This document shows positions 8,972 to 17,037 of a DNA stretch of 46,780 nucleotides, piece after piece (position 1 is the stretch's first letter; each line of letters opens with the position of its first letter). The notes under the pieces are model-generated. The model did not search any database and was not told the DNA's origin. It saw only the letters and a list, made by a program, of their open reading frames with translations. Both the position numbers and the translations under genes were made by a program. This DNA is from an uncultured Candidatus Peregrinibacteria bacterium. Lineage in GTDB: Bacteria; Patescibacteriota; Gracilibacteria; Peribacterales; Peribacteraceae. The DNA is taken from the NCBI GenBank assembly GCA_903822115.1, contig CAIJNU010000040.1, forward strand, positions 1 to 46,780, in the 5' to 3' direction.

Positions 8972-10303
8972 ATGCAGGAGATCACGTACCGAACGCCGAA
9001 ATTTTTCGATGAGCTGGCAGCAGCGAAGGAGAAGCACGTGCACGTAATTCTCATCGCGACGAAGCCGGATATCATCAAGCAGATTCCGATGTATCGCGAG
9101 CTCAAGAAGCGCAAGCACCTCGTGCTTCTCGGACACACCGGACAGCATTACAGCGAAAATCTGAGCGGAGGAATGCTGAAGGAGTTCGGCGTCGAACCGG
9201 ATTTCAATTTGAACGTTCGAGGCGCTCCCTACGAAGTCGTGAGCCAGATCATCGGGAGGCTCGGGTTCGTCTTCGCGGAGATGAAGCGTCTCGGGAAGAT
9301 CGTCATTCCCTACGTGCACGGCGACACCACCACCGCCATGGCCGCGAGCAACGCGGGATTCTTCCACGGATTCGCATCGGTGCACGTGGAGGCTGGGATC
9401 CGCACGCTCACTCCCGCATATCATCTTTCCCCGCTCATTTCGCAGAAGGCGGGAACTGTCGACGTGGAAGCATGGAGAACGTTCCTCATGGATCGCAATA
9501 ACTGGGAGCGCGGGAGCCTCGAGCCGTACCCCGAACAGTTCAACACACGCTGCAGCGAGGCGGCGACGGGAGTGCATCTCGCGCCCGTCGAGCTTGATCG
9601 AGAATTCCTCCTCGCGGAAGGATAGTCCGCCGACCGCATCGCCGTCGTGGGAAATTCCGTCGTCGATGCCACGCTGGAAGCGGTGGAACGTTCCGCGGAT
9701 TCGAAGATTTTCGATCAATACCCGATGTTGAAGAATGGCGACTTCGTGCGCTTCTGCGTCCATCGGAGGGAGAACTGCGGTTCCGATCGTCGCTTCCTCG
9801 CCATCTACGGCGCGATGAAGGAACTGATAGAGGAGGGGCGCGGCGTTCTCCTCATTTCGCTCTTCCAGACGGAGGAAGCGCTGAAGAGGCTTGGGCTGAA
9901 GGAGGAGGTCGAGAAGCTCGTAAGCTCGCATCCGAATTTCATCTACTCGCCCGTGTGGCCCAAGTACGGCGACGTCATCGCGGCGATGCGCAACGCCGCG
10001 GTGTGTGCCACGGATTCGGGATCGATGCAGGAGGAGATGAATGTGCTCGGCGTCCCCTGCGTGACGCTGCGCTTCGGATCGGATCGCAGTGAATCCGCGA
10101 TGAACGGCGGCAACATCATCGCGCCTCCTGTCTCCTCGCACATTGTGAAGGAGTCGATTCTCTACAGTTGGAAAAATGAGAAGATGCGACAGGCGCCGAA
10201 GATCTACGGGGGAGGGGTGAGTGAGAAGTCGATCGACGTCGTCGAGAAAATTCTGAAGAAAGGAGAGATATTCCGCGCCGACGAAGAGCGCCTCCATCTC
10301 TGA
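8972..10303 (+). pseudogene. wecB: UDP-GlcNAc 2-epimerase interrupted by one in-frame TAG
   Basis: This enzyme converts UDP-GlcNAc to UDP-ManNAc. One continuous frame encodes the whole protein, but TAG at 9623-9625 splits it into 8972-9625 (217 residues) and 9626-10303. The first half has VLLGHTGQHYSE, HGDTTTAMAASNAGF and HVEAGIRT. The second has DRIAVVGNSVVDATLEA, FCVHRREN and TDSGSMQEE, all family motifs. The stop sits at a variable position between LAEG and SADRI, and nothing else is lost, so the change is one codon. An extra loop of about 30 residues follows HVEAGIRT. The start ATG has TATTCT (8959-8964) 7 nt upstream. The cause could be a recent nonsense mutation, a consensus error or readthrough. 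It is followed 2 nt later by the O-antigen ligase-like gene. Confidence 0.85.
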
Positions 10304-10305
10304 TC

Positions 10306-11751
10306 ATGCCGACACTTCGCTCCGTTCGTGAATGGCTCACCATCCTCCTCGTGTTTCTTTTGCCGTTCCATGCGCTGCTCGTAACGCTCGGAACGAAGCT
10401 GCTCCTCGGGCCCGATCACGCCCCTTCCGTCATCCTAGCTCTCTGGAAGGACGCACTCCTCGGCGTCATTCTCTTTCTCGCGTGTGTGGAAATATTTCTT
10501 GAGAGGAAGAAGTTCGCTGTCGATATCCTCGACATTCTCATCGCTTGTCTGTTCGTGCTTGCCGCGATTCTTGGCTTTGTACTGCATCAATCTCACAGTT
10601 CCTTCCTCCTCGGATTTCGCTACGATCTCCTCCTGCTCGTCGCCTTCTGTCTGCTTCGGCGCGTGTCTTGGTCTGATGTATTCGCTGCGCGCCTGATGAA
10701 GGGCGTGCCGATCGTCGCCGGTGTCATCGCGCTCACCGCACTCGTCAGTCTCTTCCTGCCGGTTTCGGTATTCCGCGCACTCGGATACTCATCACTCCAT
10801 TCGCTCTACGTGCCGAGTGGCCCCCTCGCTCCGTTTCAGCAAATCGGCGAATCGGTGCTCCGTCGCGTCCAGGGGGCGATGAGCGGACCGAATCAGTTGG
10901 GCATTTGGCTTTTAATTCCTCTGAGCATGCTTCTCTCATTGTTTGTCGTGAAGTGGGGAGAAGAAAAGAATGATTCTCGTTATCTTTTCTGTCTTCTTTG
11001 CCTTCTCTCTCTTGCTCTCCTTCTTACCTACTCACGCGCGGCGTGGCTTGCTGCCGGCGTGATGGTCGCAGTCGCGCTCTCCCGGAAACTTCCCCCCCGC
11101 TTCTTTCGACGTTTTCTGATCTGGTCTGGGCTCTCGGTGATCGGCATCTTCGTGGTTGCTGCTGTGGCCTTCCCGCAAGTCGTCTTCCGTCTCTCCTCCA
11201 CGCGCGGTCATCTTGTGCGACCGTTGCAGGCGCTCTCTCTCATGGCGCAGCATCCGCTCGGGATGGGGCTTGCGTCGGCGGGGCCGGCGAGCAACCGCTT
11301 CAATGAACCTTGCGTCTTCCTCAGGCCGCAGGACGATCCTTCGTGGGCCAAGAGTCAGCCTTTTCTCTGCGTCTTCGTCGGCGAGAAGCAAGTGCAGCCG
11401 CTTGATCACGCGTGCCGCTGTCCGTTCCTTCCGGAAGATTGGTACCTTCAGATTGGCGTGGAACTCGGAGTCGAGGGGTTTGTTCTGTTCGTGATGTTGG
11501 TGGTGATGGTTCTACGGCGGTTGAGAATGAATAATGGAAAATTGATAATGGATAATGGATCGAAAAATTCCCCATTATCCATTATCAATTATTCATTCCG
11601 CTTCGCGGCTTTCCTCTCCTTCCTCGGTATTTCCATCGCCGCGATCTTCCTCCATGCGTGGGAAGATGCGGCTGTCGCCTACACGGGATGGATTCTCGTC
11701 GCCGTTGCGTTGCCCGTTATGGGGCACAAGAAGAACGCTGAAGCACGATGA
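10306..11751 (+). CDS. O-antigen ligase/polymerase-like membrane protein
   Basis: This 481-residue multi-pass membrane protein has about ten hydrophobic segments and a large extracytoplasmic loop (about residues 315-385, with several cysteines). That is the layout of WaaL/Wzy-type O-antigen ligases and polymerases, which join lipid-linked glycan to an acceptor. The SGPNQLGIWLLIPLSM segment and the YSRAAWLA motif are typical of that superfamily. It starts 2 nt after the epimerase stop, so it belongs to the glycan operon. A palindromic element (11525-11598) is inserted in frame at about residues 407-431, between transmembrane segments. Its ATGA stop overlaps an out-of-use upstream ATG of guaA. 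The exact substrate is unknown. Confidence 0.82.
   Translation: MPTLRSVREWLTILLVFLLPFHALLVTLGTKLLLGPDHAPSVILALWKDALLGVILFLACVEIFLERKKFAVDILDILIACLFVLAAILGFVLHQSHSSFLLGFRYDLLLLVAFCLLRRVSWSDVFAARLMKGVPIVAGVIALTALVSLFLPVSVFRALGYSSLHSLYVPSGPLAPFQQIGESVLRRVQGAMSGPNQLGIWLLIPLSMLLSLFVVKWGEEKNDSRYLFCLLCLLSLALLLTYSRAAWLAAGVMVAVALSRKLPPRFFRRFLIWSGLSVIGIFVVAAVAFPQVVFRLSSTRGHLVRPLQALSLMAQHPLGMGLASAGPASNRFNEPCVFLRPQDDPSWAKSQPFLCVFVGEKQVQPLDHACRCPFLPEDWYLQIGVELGVEGFVLFVMLVVMVLRRLRMNNGKLIMDNGSKNSPLSIINYSFRFAAFLSFLGISIAAIFLHAWEDAAVAYTGWILVAVALPVMGHKKNAEAR
11525..11598. repeat. Palindromic element inside the O-antigen ligase-like gene
   Basis: The arm 11525-11558 is the inverted complement of 11572-11598 except for a 7-nt bulge in the first arm. 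A 13-nt loop separates the two. The element is AT-rich, unlike its surroundings, and is built from GATAATGG-like units. It stays in frame and is translated as an Asn/Ile/Met-rich stretch near residues 407-431, in a loop between membrane segments. It looks like a mobile palindromic repeat that has been tolerated inside a coding region. Confidence 0.85.
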
Positions 11752-11783
11752 TTTCGTCGGGCAGTGCCTGCTACACTGCTCCC

Positions 11784-13613
11784 ATGAATTCCGTCCGTGC
11801 CGGTTCCATCGTCATACTTGATAGCGGCGGGCAGTACGCTCACCTCATCGGCAATCGCGTGCGTCGGCTCGGAGCATTCTCCGAGATTCGCATCGCGGAG
11901 ACGAAGGCGGAGGATCTGAGGGGTGCGGCGGGCATCATCCTCTCCGGCGGACCGCAGAGCGTCTACGAGGAGGGCAGCCCGCAGCCCGACCCCGCGATTT
12001 TCGAGCTTGGCATTCCGGTCCTCGGCATTTGCTACGGTCATCAGTGGGTCGCGCATGCGCTCGGAGGCGCGGTGAAGCCGGGGAAGATCAAGGAATACGG
12101 GCACGCGGACTTAAACATCGTCACTCCGGAGAGCGTCCTCTTCCGAGGACTTCCGTTGCGATTCGGCGTGTGGATGTCGCACGGGGATGAGGTGGCGGAT
12201 CTGCCGCCGGGATTCTCAACCCTCGCGAGCTCCGATACCTGCACCATCGCCGCCATGGGCGATGAGGAGCGGCGCATCTTCGGCGTCCAGTTTCACCTCG
12301 AAGTGACCCACACGCAGCACGGCATGGAGATCCTCAAGCGCTTCGTCGATCTCTGCGAGCCCGCACCGTGGTCGATGGAAGGATTCGCCAAGAGGATCGG
12401 GCAGGAGATCGCGCAGACGGTCGGGGACAGGAGAGTCTTCATGCTGGTGTCCGGCGGCGTGGATTCCTCCGTCGCATTCACGCTGCTCAATGACGTCCTC
12501 GGCGTCGACCGCGTGCAGGGGTTGCTCGTCGACACCGGTCTCATGCGCAAGAACGAAGTGCGCAACATTCGACAGGCATTCGATCGTCTGGGCATCACCA
12601 ACCTCCAGATCGCAGACGCCTCGGAGGAGTTCTTCCGAAATTTGAAAGGCATCTACGATCCGGAGGAGAAGCGCCGCATCATCGGCCAGACATTCCTCGA
12701 CGTGCAGAAGCGCGTGAGCGAGGAGATGGGGCTGGGAATGGTGGGAAGCCCTTCGGCAGGCTCAGGGCAAACGTCGCAAAGCGACGTTTGGATGCTCGGA
12801 CAGGGCACGATCTATCCCGATACGATCGAAACGAAAGGAACGAAGCACGCCGATCACATCAAGACGCATCACAACCGTGTCGCGGCCATACAGGCGATGA
12901 TCGAGAAGGGGCTCGTGATCGAGCCGCTCAAGGATCTCTACAAGGATGAGGTGAGAGCGCTCGGCGAGGAGCTCGGCTTGCCGAGCGATTTCGTCTGGCG
13001 CCACCCCTTCCCGGGTCCCGGCCTCGGCGTGCGCATTCTCTGCGCGCAGGAACTAAGCCTCCCGAAGGAAATCGGCACCGTCGATCTTCCGCATCTCGTG
13101 CTGCCGGTGCGTTCCGTCGGCGTGCAGGGGGACGGCAGGACGTACCGCCACGCTGTTGCGCTCTTCGGGGAACACCCGTCGGAGGTGCCGCATGCGTATC
13201 GCGCGATGGCGACGACGATCCCCAATGCCATTCCCGCCTTTAACCGCGTCCTGTTCTGCTCGTCACACACTGCTCCACCACCTCTCATATTTACGCCGGG
13301 GTATCTCACACGCGAGCGAGCCGATCTCCTGCGCGAGGCGGATGCCGTCGTGGATGAGGAGCTGCGCCGCGCCGATCTCTACTCCGTCATCTGGCAGTTC
13401 CCCGTCGTTCTCCTTCCGTTCGGGACGAAGGAGGGGGGAGAGTCGATCGTGCTTCGGCCTGTGGAATCGCAGGAGGCCATGACGGCTTCAGCCGCGCCTC
13501 TTCCTCCCGCGCTCCTGCGCCGCATTACCGATCGCCTCCTCGCATTGCCGGGAATCGACATGGTGTTCCTCGATCTCACGAGCAAGCCGCCCGCGACAAT
13601 TGAATGGGAATAA
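11784..13613 (+). CDS. guaA: GMP synthase (glutamine-hydrolysing), long form
   Basis: GuaA aminates XMP to GMP with glutamine and ATP. The product has 609 residues. The class I amidotransferase domain is at about 8-190, with nucleophile Cys in GICYGHQ and His/Glu in QFHLEVTH. The PP-loop SGGVDSS is near 222, and the GQGTIYPD and HPFPGPGLG segments follow. The C-terminal dimerisation part is longer than in E. coli and ordered like the human enzyme (LPVRSVGVQGDGR before the ADLLREAD segment), ending SKPPATIEWE. ATG 11784 is chosen because TACACT (11772-11777) ends 6 nt before it and homology begins there. An ATG at 11748 overlaps the previous stop. A repeat-derived insert (12748-12790) adds residues around 322-336. 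Confidence 0.95.
   Translation: MNSVRAGSIVILDSGGQYAHLIGNRVRRLGAFSEIRIAETKAEDLRGAAGIILSGGPQSVYEEGSPQPDPAIFELGIPVLGICYGHQWVAHALGGAVKPGKIKEYGHADLNIVTPESVLFRGLPLRFGVWMSHGDEVADLPPGFSTLASSDTCTIAAMGDEERRIFGVQFHLEVTHTQHGMEILKRFVDLCEPAPWSMEGFAKRIGQEIAQTVGDRRVFMLVSGGVDSSVAFTLLNDVLGVDRVQGLLVDTGLMRKNEVRNIRQAFDRLGITNLQIADASEEFFRNLKGIYDPEEKRRIIGQTFLDVQKRVSEEMGLGMVGSPSAGSGQTSQSDVWMLGQGTIYPDTIETKGTKHADHIKTHHNRVAAIQAMIEKGLVIEPLKDLYKDEVRALGEELGLPSDFVWRHPFPGPGLGVRILCAQELSLPKEIGTVDLPHLVLPVRSVGVQGDGRTYRHAVALFGEHPSEVPHAYRAMATTIPNAIPAFNRVLFCSSHTAPPPLIFTPGYLTRERADLLREADAVVDEELRRADLYSVIWQFPVVLLPFGTKEGGESIVLRPVESQEAMTASAAPLPPALLRRITDRLLALPGIDMVFLDLTSKPPATIEWE
12748..12790. repeat. REP-like palindromes inserted in frame in guaA
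   Basis: Two palindromes lie side by side. At 12748-12768, GCCCT and AGGGC flank a TCGGCAGGCTC core. At 12768-12790 a perfect 10-bp stem, CAAACGTCGC with its complement, closes a 3-nt AAA loop. The first has the same core pattern as the intergenic element at 41853-41872. They are translated as a Gly/Ser/Thr/Gln-rich insert just before the conserved GQGTIYPD motif, where typical GuaA proteins have none. Confidence 0.8.
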
Positions 13614-13671
13614 TGGATATCTTGGCAGAAAGGGAATCCTTTTGGACATTTTGATGATATTATGTCAGAAC

Positions 13672-13700
13672 TTGATTTCTACATTTTCTCCGTGTAGTCT
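13672..13700 (+). promoter_or_regulatory. Promoter of the 13709 gene
   Basis: A -35 box TTGATT (13672-13677) is separated by 17 nt from a -10 box TAGTCT (13695-13700). ATG 13709 follows 8 nt later, so transcription would begin at or beside the start codon. Confidence 0.65.
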
Positions 13701-13708
13701 CTTCGCCT

Positions 13709-14293
13709 ATGCAATATCCGATGCCACCAAATCAAGATTCTGTCAAACGCATGGAAGATGCGCTTGCAGGAGTTACGGAAGCATTCGCTGCAATCCGTCC
13801 TGAATCAGGGAATGCAGAGGGGAATCGAAATATTTCAGGTTTTGTTGAAGGCATACGTCGAAGATTCTTCGTTGAACTTTCCGACCTCGGCGATCAGCGA
13901 CAGCTGACTGATTTCGATACTCAGGTCAAACGGTTGAATGTAAATATGCACAGCAGTGAAATTCGGACATCCGTGGCCATCTTGCGGGAGGCAGTTGTCG
14001 CCTCCATCACTGCAAATCGCTTGTCCGTCGTACAGCCGCAACAAGTGAGTATGTTGAATGACATCGTCGAAAAAGCGAAATGTGTGGCGCATGAGTATCG
14101 TTCTTTTCAGGAGATGGGTTCAGAAACTCCGGGGAGGAATGTTGGTTCTCGCGTCTGTGCCGTTCTCTCTTGTGCCCAAGATTTTCTTCCTCCAAATTCA
14201 GGGAGGAGAGAATGGATTGAGTCTTTTAAGGCGCAGATTTTGCGTCTTCAGGGCGGGGGGGATATTCGTGAATTCGGCAAGGATTTAATTTGA
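13709..14293 (+). CDS. Hypothetical protein, helical
   Basis: This 194-residue soluble protein has no signal peptide or membrane segment and I recognise no family. It is predicted to be mostly helical, with charged residues spread throughout and three cysteines. Its base composition is visibly more AT-rich than the flanking guaA and sigma-factor genes, as is that of the unknown gene at 25131-26135. It has its own promoter (13672-13700) with a leaderless layout, so it is probably expressed alone. It may be a lineage-specific or transferred gene. Confidence 0.65.
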   Translation: MQYPMPPNQDSVKRMEDALAGVTEAFAAIRPESGNAEGNRNISGFVEGIRRRFFVELSDLGDQRQLTDFDTQVKRLNVNMHSSEIRTSVAILREAVVASITANRLSVVQPQQVSMLNDIVEKAKCVAHEYRSFQEMGSETPGRNVGSRVCAVLSCAQDFLPPNSGRREWIESFKAQILRLQGGGDIREFGKDLI

Positions 14294-14342
14294 TTGGGAA
14301 TGTGCTGCATACACGGAGGAAAAGGGCTACGCTGTGCTCCCC

Positions 14343-14990
14343 GTGGGATCTATCAGCATTCCTCTCTTCGGCGCCGAGGATGAGACGGAGGAGGTGAAGG
14401 AAACGCCCGCCGCATCCGATGCTCTCCCGTTCGTCACGAACGAGGAGCAATTGCAGACGCTCATTCGTCGGGCGCAGGAGGGGGACACGGAGGCGTTCGG
14501 CACTGTGTACGATCATTTTTTCCTCCCGATCTTCCGCTACGCGTCCTTTCGGGCTCCCAGAGAACTCGTGGAGGATCTTGTGTCCGATATTTTCGTGAAG
14601 GCGTGGGAGAAGCTGCACACGTACAAGATGCGCAAGGGAGTGCCCTTCGCCGCGTGGCTGTTTCGCATCGCGCGCCACACCGTCATCGATGCGTATCGCT
14701 CGCAGCGATCGTTCGAAGAAGTGTCCGAGGAACTCCCCGATCCCGATGTCCTCAATCATGCCGACTCGCAGGTGCGCAGCGACGACATCCTCAATGCCGT
14801 ACGCGTCGCCCTCGATCGGCTCCCGCGTCGCTATCGCGAAGTCCTCCTCCTCTCCTACATTGCCGAGCTCTCTCATGCGGAAGTGGCCCGCGCCATGCGC
14901 AAAACCGAGGGGGGAGTCCGCGTTCTGAAGTTCAGGGCGCTGCGCAAGCTCGCCTCCCTCCTTCCCCCCGAGTTTCGCGATTTGGCGTAA
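14343..14990 (+). CDS. ECF-type RNA polymerase sigma factor
   Basis: This is a group 4 (ECF) sigma factor directing RNA polymerase to a stress- or envelope-responsive regulon. After an N-terminal extension of about 45 residues comes region 2 (AFGTVYDHFFLPIFRYASF, then VEDLVSDIFVKAWEKL and FAAWLFRIARHTVIDAYR). Region 4 follows (LPRRYREVLLLSYIAELSHAEVA, then a helix-turn-helix up to KFRALRKL). The start is uncertain. GTG 14334 directly abuts a TACGCT -10-like box (14328-14333), whereas GTG 14343 lies 9 nt after it and fits the leaderless pattern, so I chose 14343. A GGAGGA at 14315-14320 is too far upstream for an ordinary ribosome site. The FecR-domain membrane gene 34 nt downstream is the likely anti-sigma factor. 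Confidence 0.88.
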   Translation: MGSISIPLFGAEDETEEVKETPAASDALPFVTNEEQLQTLIRRAQEGDTEAFGTVYDHFFLPIFRYASFRAPRELVEDLVSDIFVKAWEKLHTYKMRKGVPFAAWLFRIARHTVIDAYRSQRSFEEVSEELPDPDVLNHADSQVRSDDILNAVRVALDRLPRRYREVLLLSYIAELSHAEVARAMRKTEGGVRVLKFRALRKLASLLPPEFRDLA

Positions 14991-15024
14991 CGGAACGCCC
15001 CTTTCCCCGTTTTTCCTCTTGCAG

Positions 15025-16983
15025 ATGCCCCTCCCTCCTTCCCCATCGGACGAGAGCGACCGCGCGGCGAAGGCGCTGGCCGCGACCTCGCGGCACGTCG
15101 TGCCGACGCAGGAACAGAGGAAAATCATCAAGCGAAACATGCTGCGACAGGTGTCGGCGCCCCACGCGCTGCTTCGAGCGAAGGAAGAACTTAAACCCGC
15201 GAAGGCACAGTCATCGCAGATCTGGCAGGCCATTCTCTCCCGTATCGCTCCTCTCCACACTGAGCACTTCTGGGAGAAGCTGCGTTCACTTTCTTCCGCT
15301 TCCGACACACTCAAGCTTTTTCTCCGGCGCAAGCTCCTACGGCGACTCGAGCCGGTTTCCGTCTCCTCATTCATGCGAATCGGAGGATACGTGGTGGCGT
15401 TCGGAGTCTTCCTCCTTGTGCTCCGTGCCAGTCCGATGCTCTTTCTCGCGCCGCACAGTCGCGCCGCTTCTTCCGTCGTTCTGATCCCCGTGCAAGGTGA
15501 AGTGTCGGTGTTGCGAGACGGACTCTGGCAACCTCTGACGGGGCAGATGACGCTCAAGGGGGCAGTGCGCATTCGCACGGGTGAGGCGAGTTCCGTTACG
15601 CTCATTGTTCGTGACGACGGCGTGCTTCGTCTCGGAGAGAATACGATCGTCGACGTTCCCGATTTCCCGGACAGTTCGCAGGGCAAACTGGCGGCTCTCC
15701 CGGAGGAGTTTGGTTTCGAGAGCGGTACTCTCTGGATCCAGGCGCTCATGCCCGAGTCGGCTCCGGGATGGATGATCGATGCCGCAGGGGCGCACGTTGC
15801 CATCCATGAAGGCAGTCTCTCCATGCAGGGGCAGACGGATCGCGTGGCGCTCGAAGTTTGGGATCGTCTCGCGAGCGTGTTTGAGACAAAGGGGAATGAA
15901 GTCGCGCTCGTTTCCGGTGACGGCCTGACCGTTCGCAGCGGGGAGAATCCGTCGCAGGGAGCGGTGACGGTGCTGGCGGAACAGAGTCCATGGGTGATCG
16001 ACAATCTCAAGCGCGATGCGGTGCATCGCAGCGAAGTCGCTCTTCTCCAGCAGGAGCGTCTCGCCAAGAATGCGGGCATCCTTCCCACCTCGCCGCTCTA
16101 TCCCGTGAAGCGCGTGGCGGAGGCGGTGGATATGATGCTGACATTCGGCAGCAGCGCACGGACACAGAAGCTCCTTGATCAGGCGGATACTCGTCTCAAC
16201 GAGGCCGCCGCGCTCCTCGCAAGTGGAAGCGGTTCTCAGGCCGCACAGAACACGTTGCAGGAATACAAAACCACGCTGCTCGCCGCCGCAGTGGCGACGG
16301 GCTCAGGCGCGCAGCAAGATCTCCTCAATCAACAGCTCACGTCCGATGTCGCAGACGTTTCGGCGGCGCTTCCCAGCGATGCTTCCTACCTCCTCAAGAA
16401 AACGGTTCTCGAAGCAGGTGCCTCGCTACCGGGGAGTCAGCTGAAGCCGGAGGATGTGATGGGAACCTTGCTCGTGGATGCGCTCTCCTCCATAACGCAC
16501 CAAGCGCAGGAGGGAGACGCGCCCGGCTCGATCCTCGCTTTCAAATCCCTCTCTTCATCCATCGCTCTCCTCGATGATTCCTCTTCGAGACTCTCGTCCA
16601 AAGTGCGCAAGGAGGCGCGCGCATCGCTTACAGTGCTTGCGCGAACGATCGAGCAGAGCGACAGATCCGGCGGGACCGGTACCGTCCTCGCATCGAGCGG
16701 TTTGGAGCGCTACCTCCCGTCGCCCGTAGGTGTGGGACCGATTCCTCTCACGGATGCCGAAGTGGATGCCTATGCGCAAGCGATCAAGAGCCGCATCTTC
16801 CTCTATAAAATGCCGCGCTCGCGTTACGATCAGTTGCTCGCCGAGAGCCGCGCTCTCGATAGTAATCCCGATCAGGGTCGCATCCTTCGTCGCCTCTATT
16901 ACATTCTGCCTCCCAATGGTCTCGCACAGTACGTGCGCACGGAATTCCAGAGGATTCGCAAGGACAAGGGCGGCATCATCTGA
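15025..16983 (+). CDS. FecR/DUF5667-type membrane protein, probable anti-sigma factor
   Basis: The 652-residue protein has a cytoplasmic N-terminal part of about 115 residues and a single transmembrane segment at about 117-137. A FecR-like beta domain follows at about 150-300 (with VQGEVSVLRDG, LKGAVRIRTGEASSVTL and a DDGVLRLGENT turn). A DUF5667-like helical region begins with LPTSPLYPVKRVAEAVD near 352. A helical C-terminal third follows. FecR and DUF5667 domains are typical of proteins coupled to ECF sigma factors. The gene follows the sigma gene by 34 nt in the same direction, so it probably holds that sigma factor at the membrane. ATG 15025 is used. A TTG two codons earlier is less likely. 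Confidence 0.8.
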   Translation: MPLPPSPSDESDRAAKALAATSRHVVPTQEQRKIIKRNMLRQVSAPHALLRAKEELKPAKAQSSQIWQAILSRIAPLHTEHFWEKLRSLSSASDTLKLFLRRKLLRRLEPVSVSSFMRIGGYVVAFGVFLLVLRASPMLFLAPHSRAASSVVLIPVQGEVSVLRDGLWQPLTGQMTLKGAVRIRTGEASSVTLIVRDDGVLRLGENTIVDVPDFPDSSQGKLAALPEEFGFESGTLWIQALMPESAPGWMIDAAGAHVAIHEGSLSMQGQTDRVALEVWDRLASVFETKGNEVALVSGDGLTVRSGENPSQGAVTVLAEQSPWVIDNLKRDAVHRSEVALLQQERLAKNAGILPTSPLYPVKRVAEAVDMMLTFGSSARTQKLLDQADTRLNEAAALLASGSGSQAAQNTLQEYKTTLLAAAVATGSGAQQDLLNQQLTSDVADVSAALPSDASYLLKKTVLEAGASLPGSQLKPEDVMGTLLVDALSSITHQAQEGDAPGSILAFKSLSSSIALLDDSSSRLSSKVRKEARASLTVLARTIEQSDRSGGTGTVLASSGLERYLPSPVGVGPIPLTDAEVDAYAQAIKSRIFLYKMPRSRYDQLLAESRALDSNPDQGRILRRLYYILPPNGLAQYVRTEFQRIRKDKGGII

Positions 16984-17000
16984 TGTTCGCACGTGAGATA

Positions 17001-17029
17001 TTGACGTGAAGCCCTTCCCCCTTCACACT
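17001..17029 (+). promoter_or_regulatory. efp promoter
   Basis: TTGACG (17001-17006), a 17-nt spacer and CACACT (17024-17029) match the consensus promoter layout. The efp ATG follows 8 nt after the -10 box, so the transcript would have essentially no leader. Confidence 0.7.
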
Positions 17030-17037
17030 TTTCGCCC

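Noticed and set aside
9623..9625. TAG recoding as a sense codon
   Set aside because: Other genes, for example the WecG/TagA-like gene, end with TAG at the expected position. One case does not support recoding.
8795..10297. 500-residue minus-strand frame over gpmI end and epimerase
   Set aside because: Antisense to family motifs. It could suggest the epimerase is dead and another gene real, but its composition is that of a shadow.
11748..11783. Earlier ATG start for guaA overlapping the previous stop
   Set aside because: It would place the TACACT promoter box inside the gene and add 12 residues absent from GuaA proteins.
14226..16088. 620-residue minus-strand frame over the sigma factor and FecR genes
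   Set aside because: Ser/Arg-rich shadow without any domain. The plus strand encodes recognisable sigma and FecR domains.
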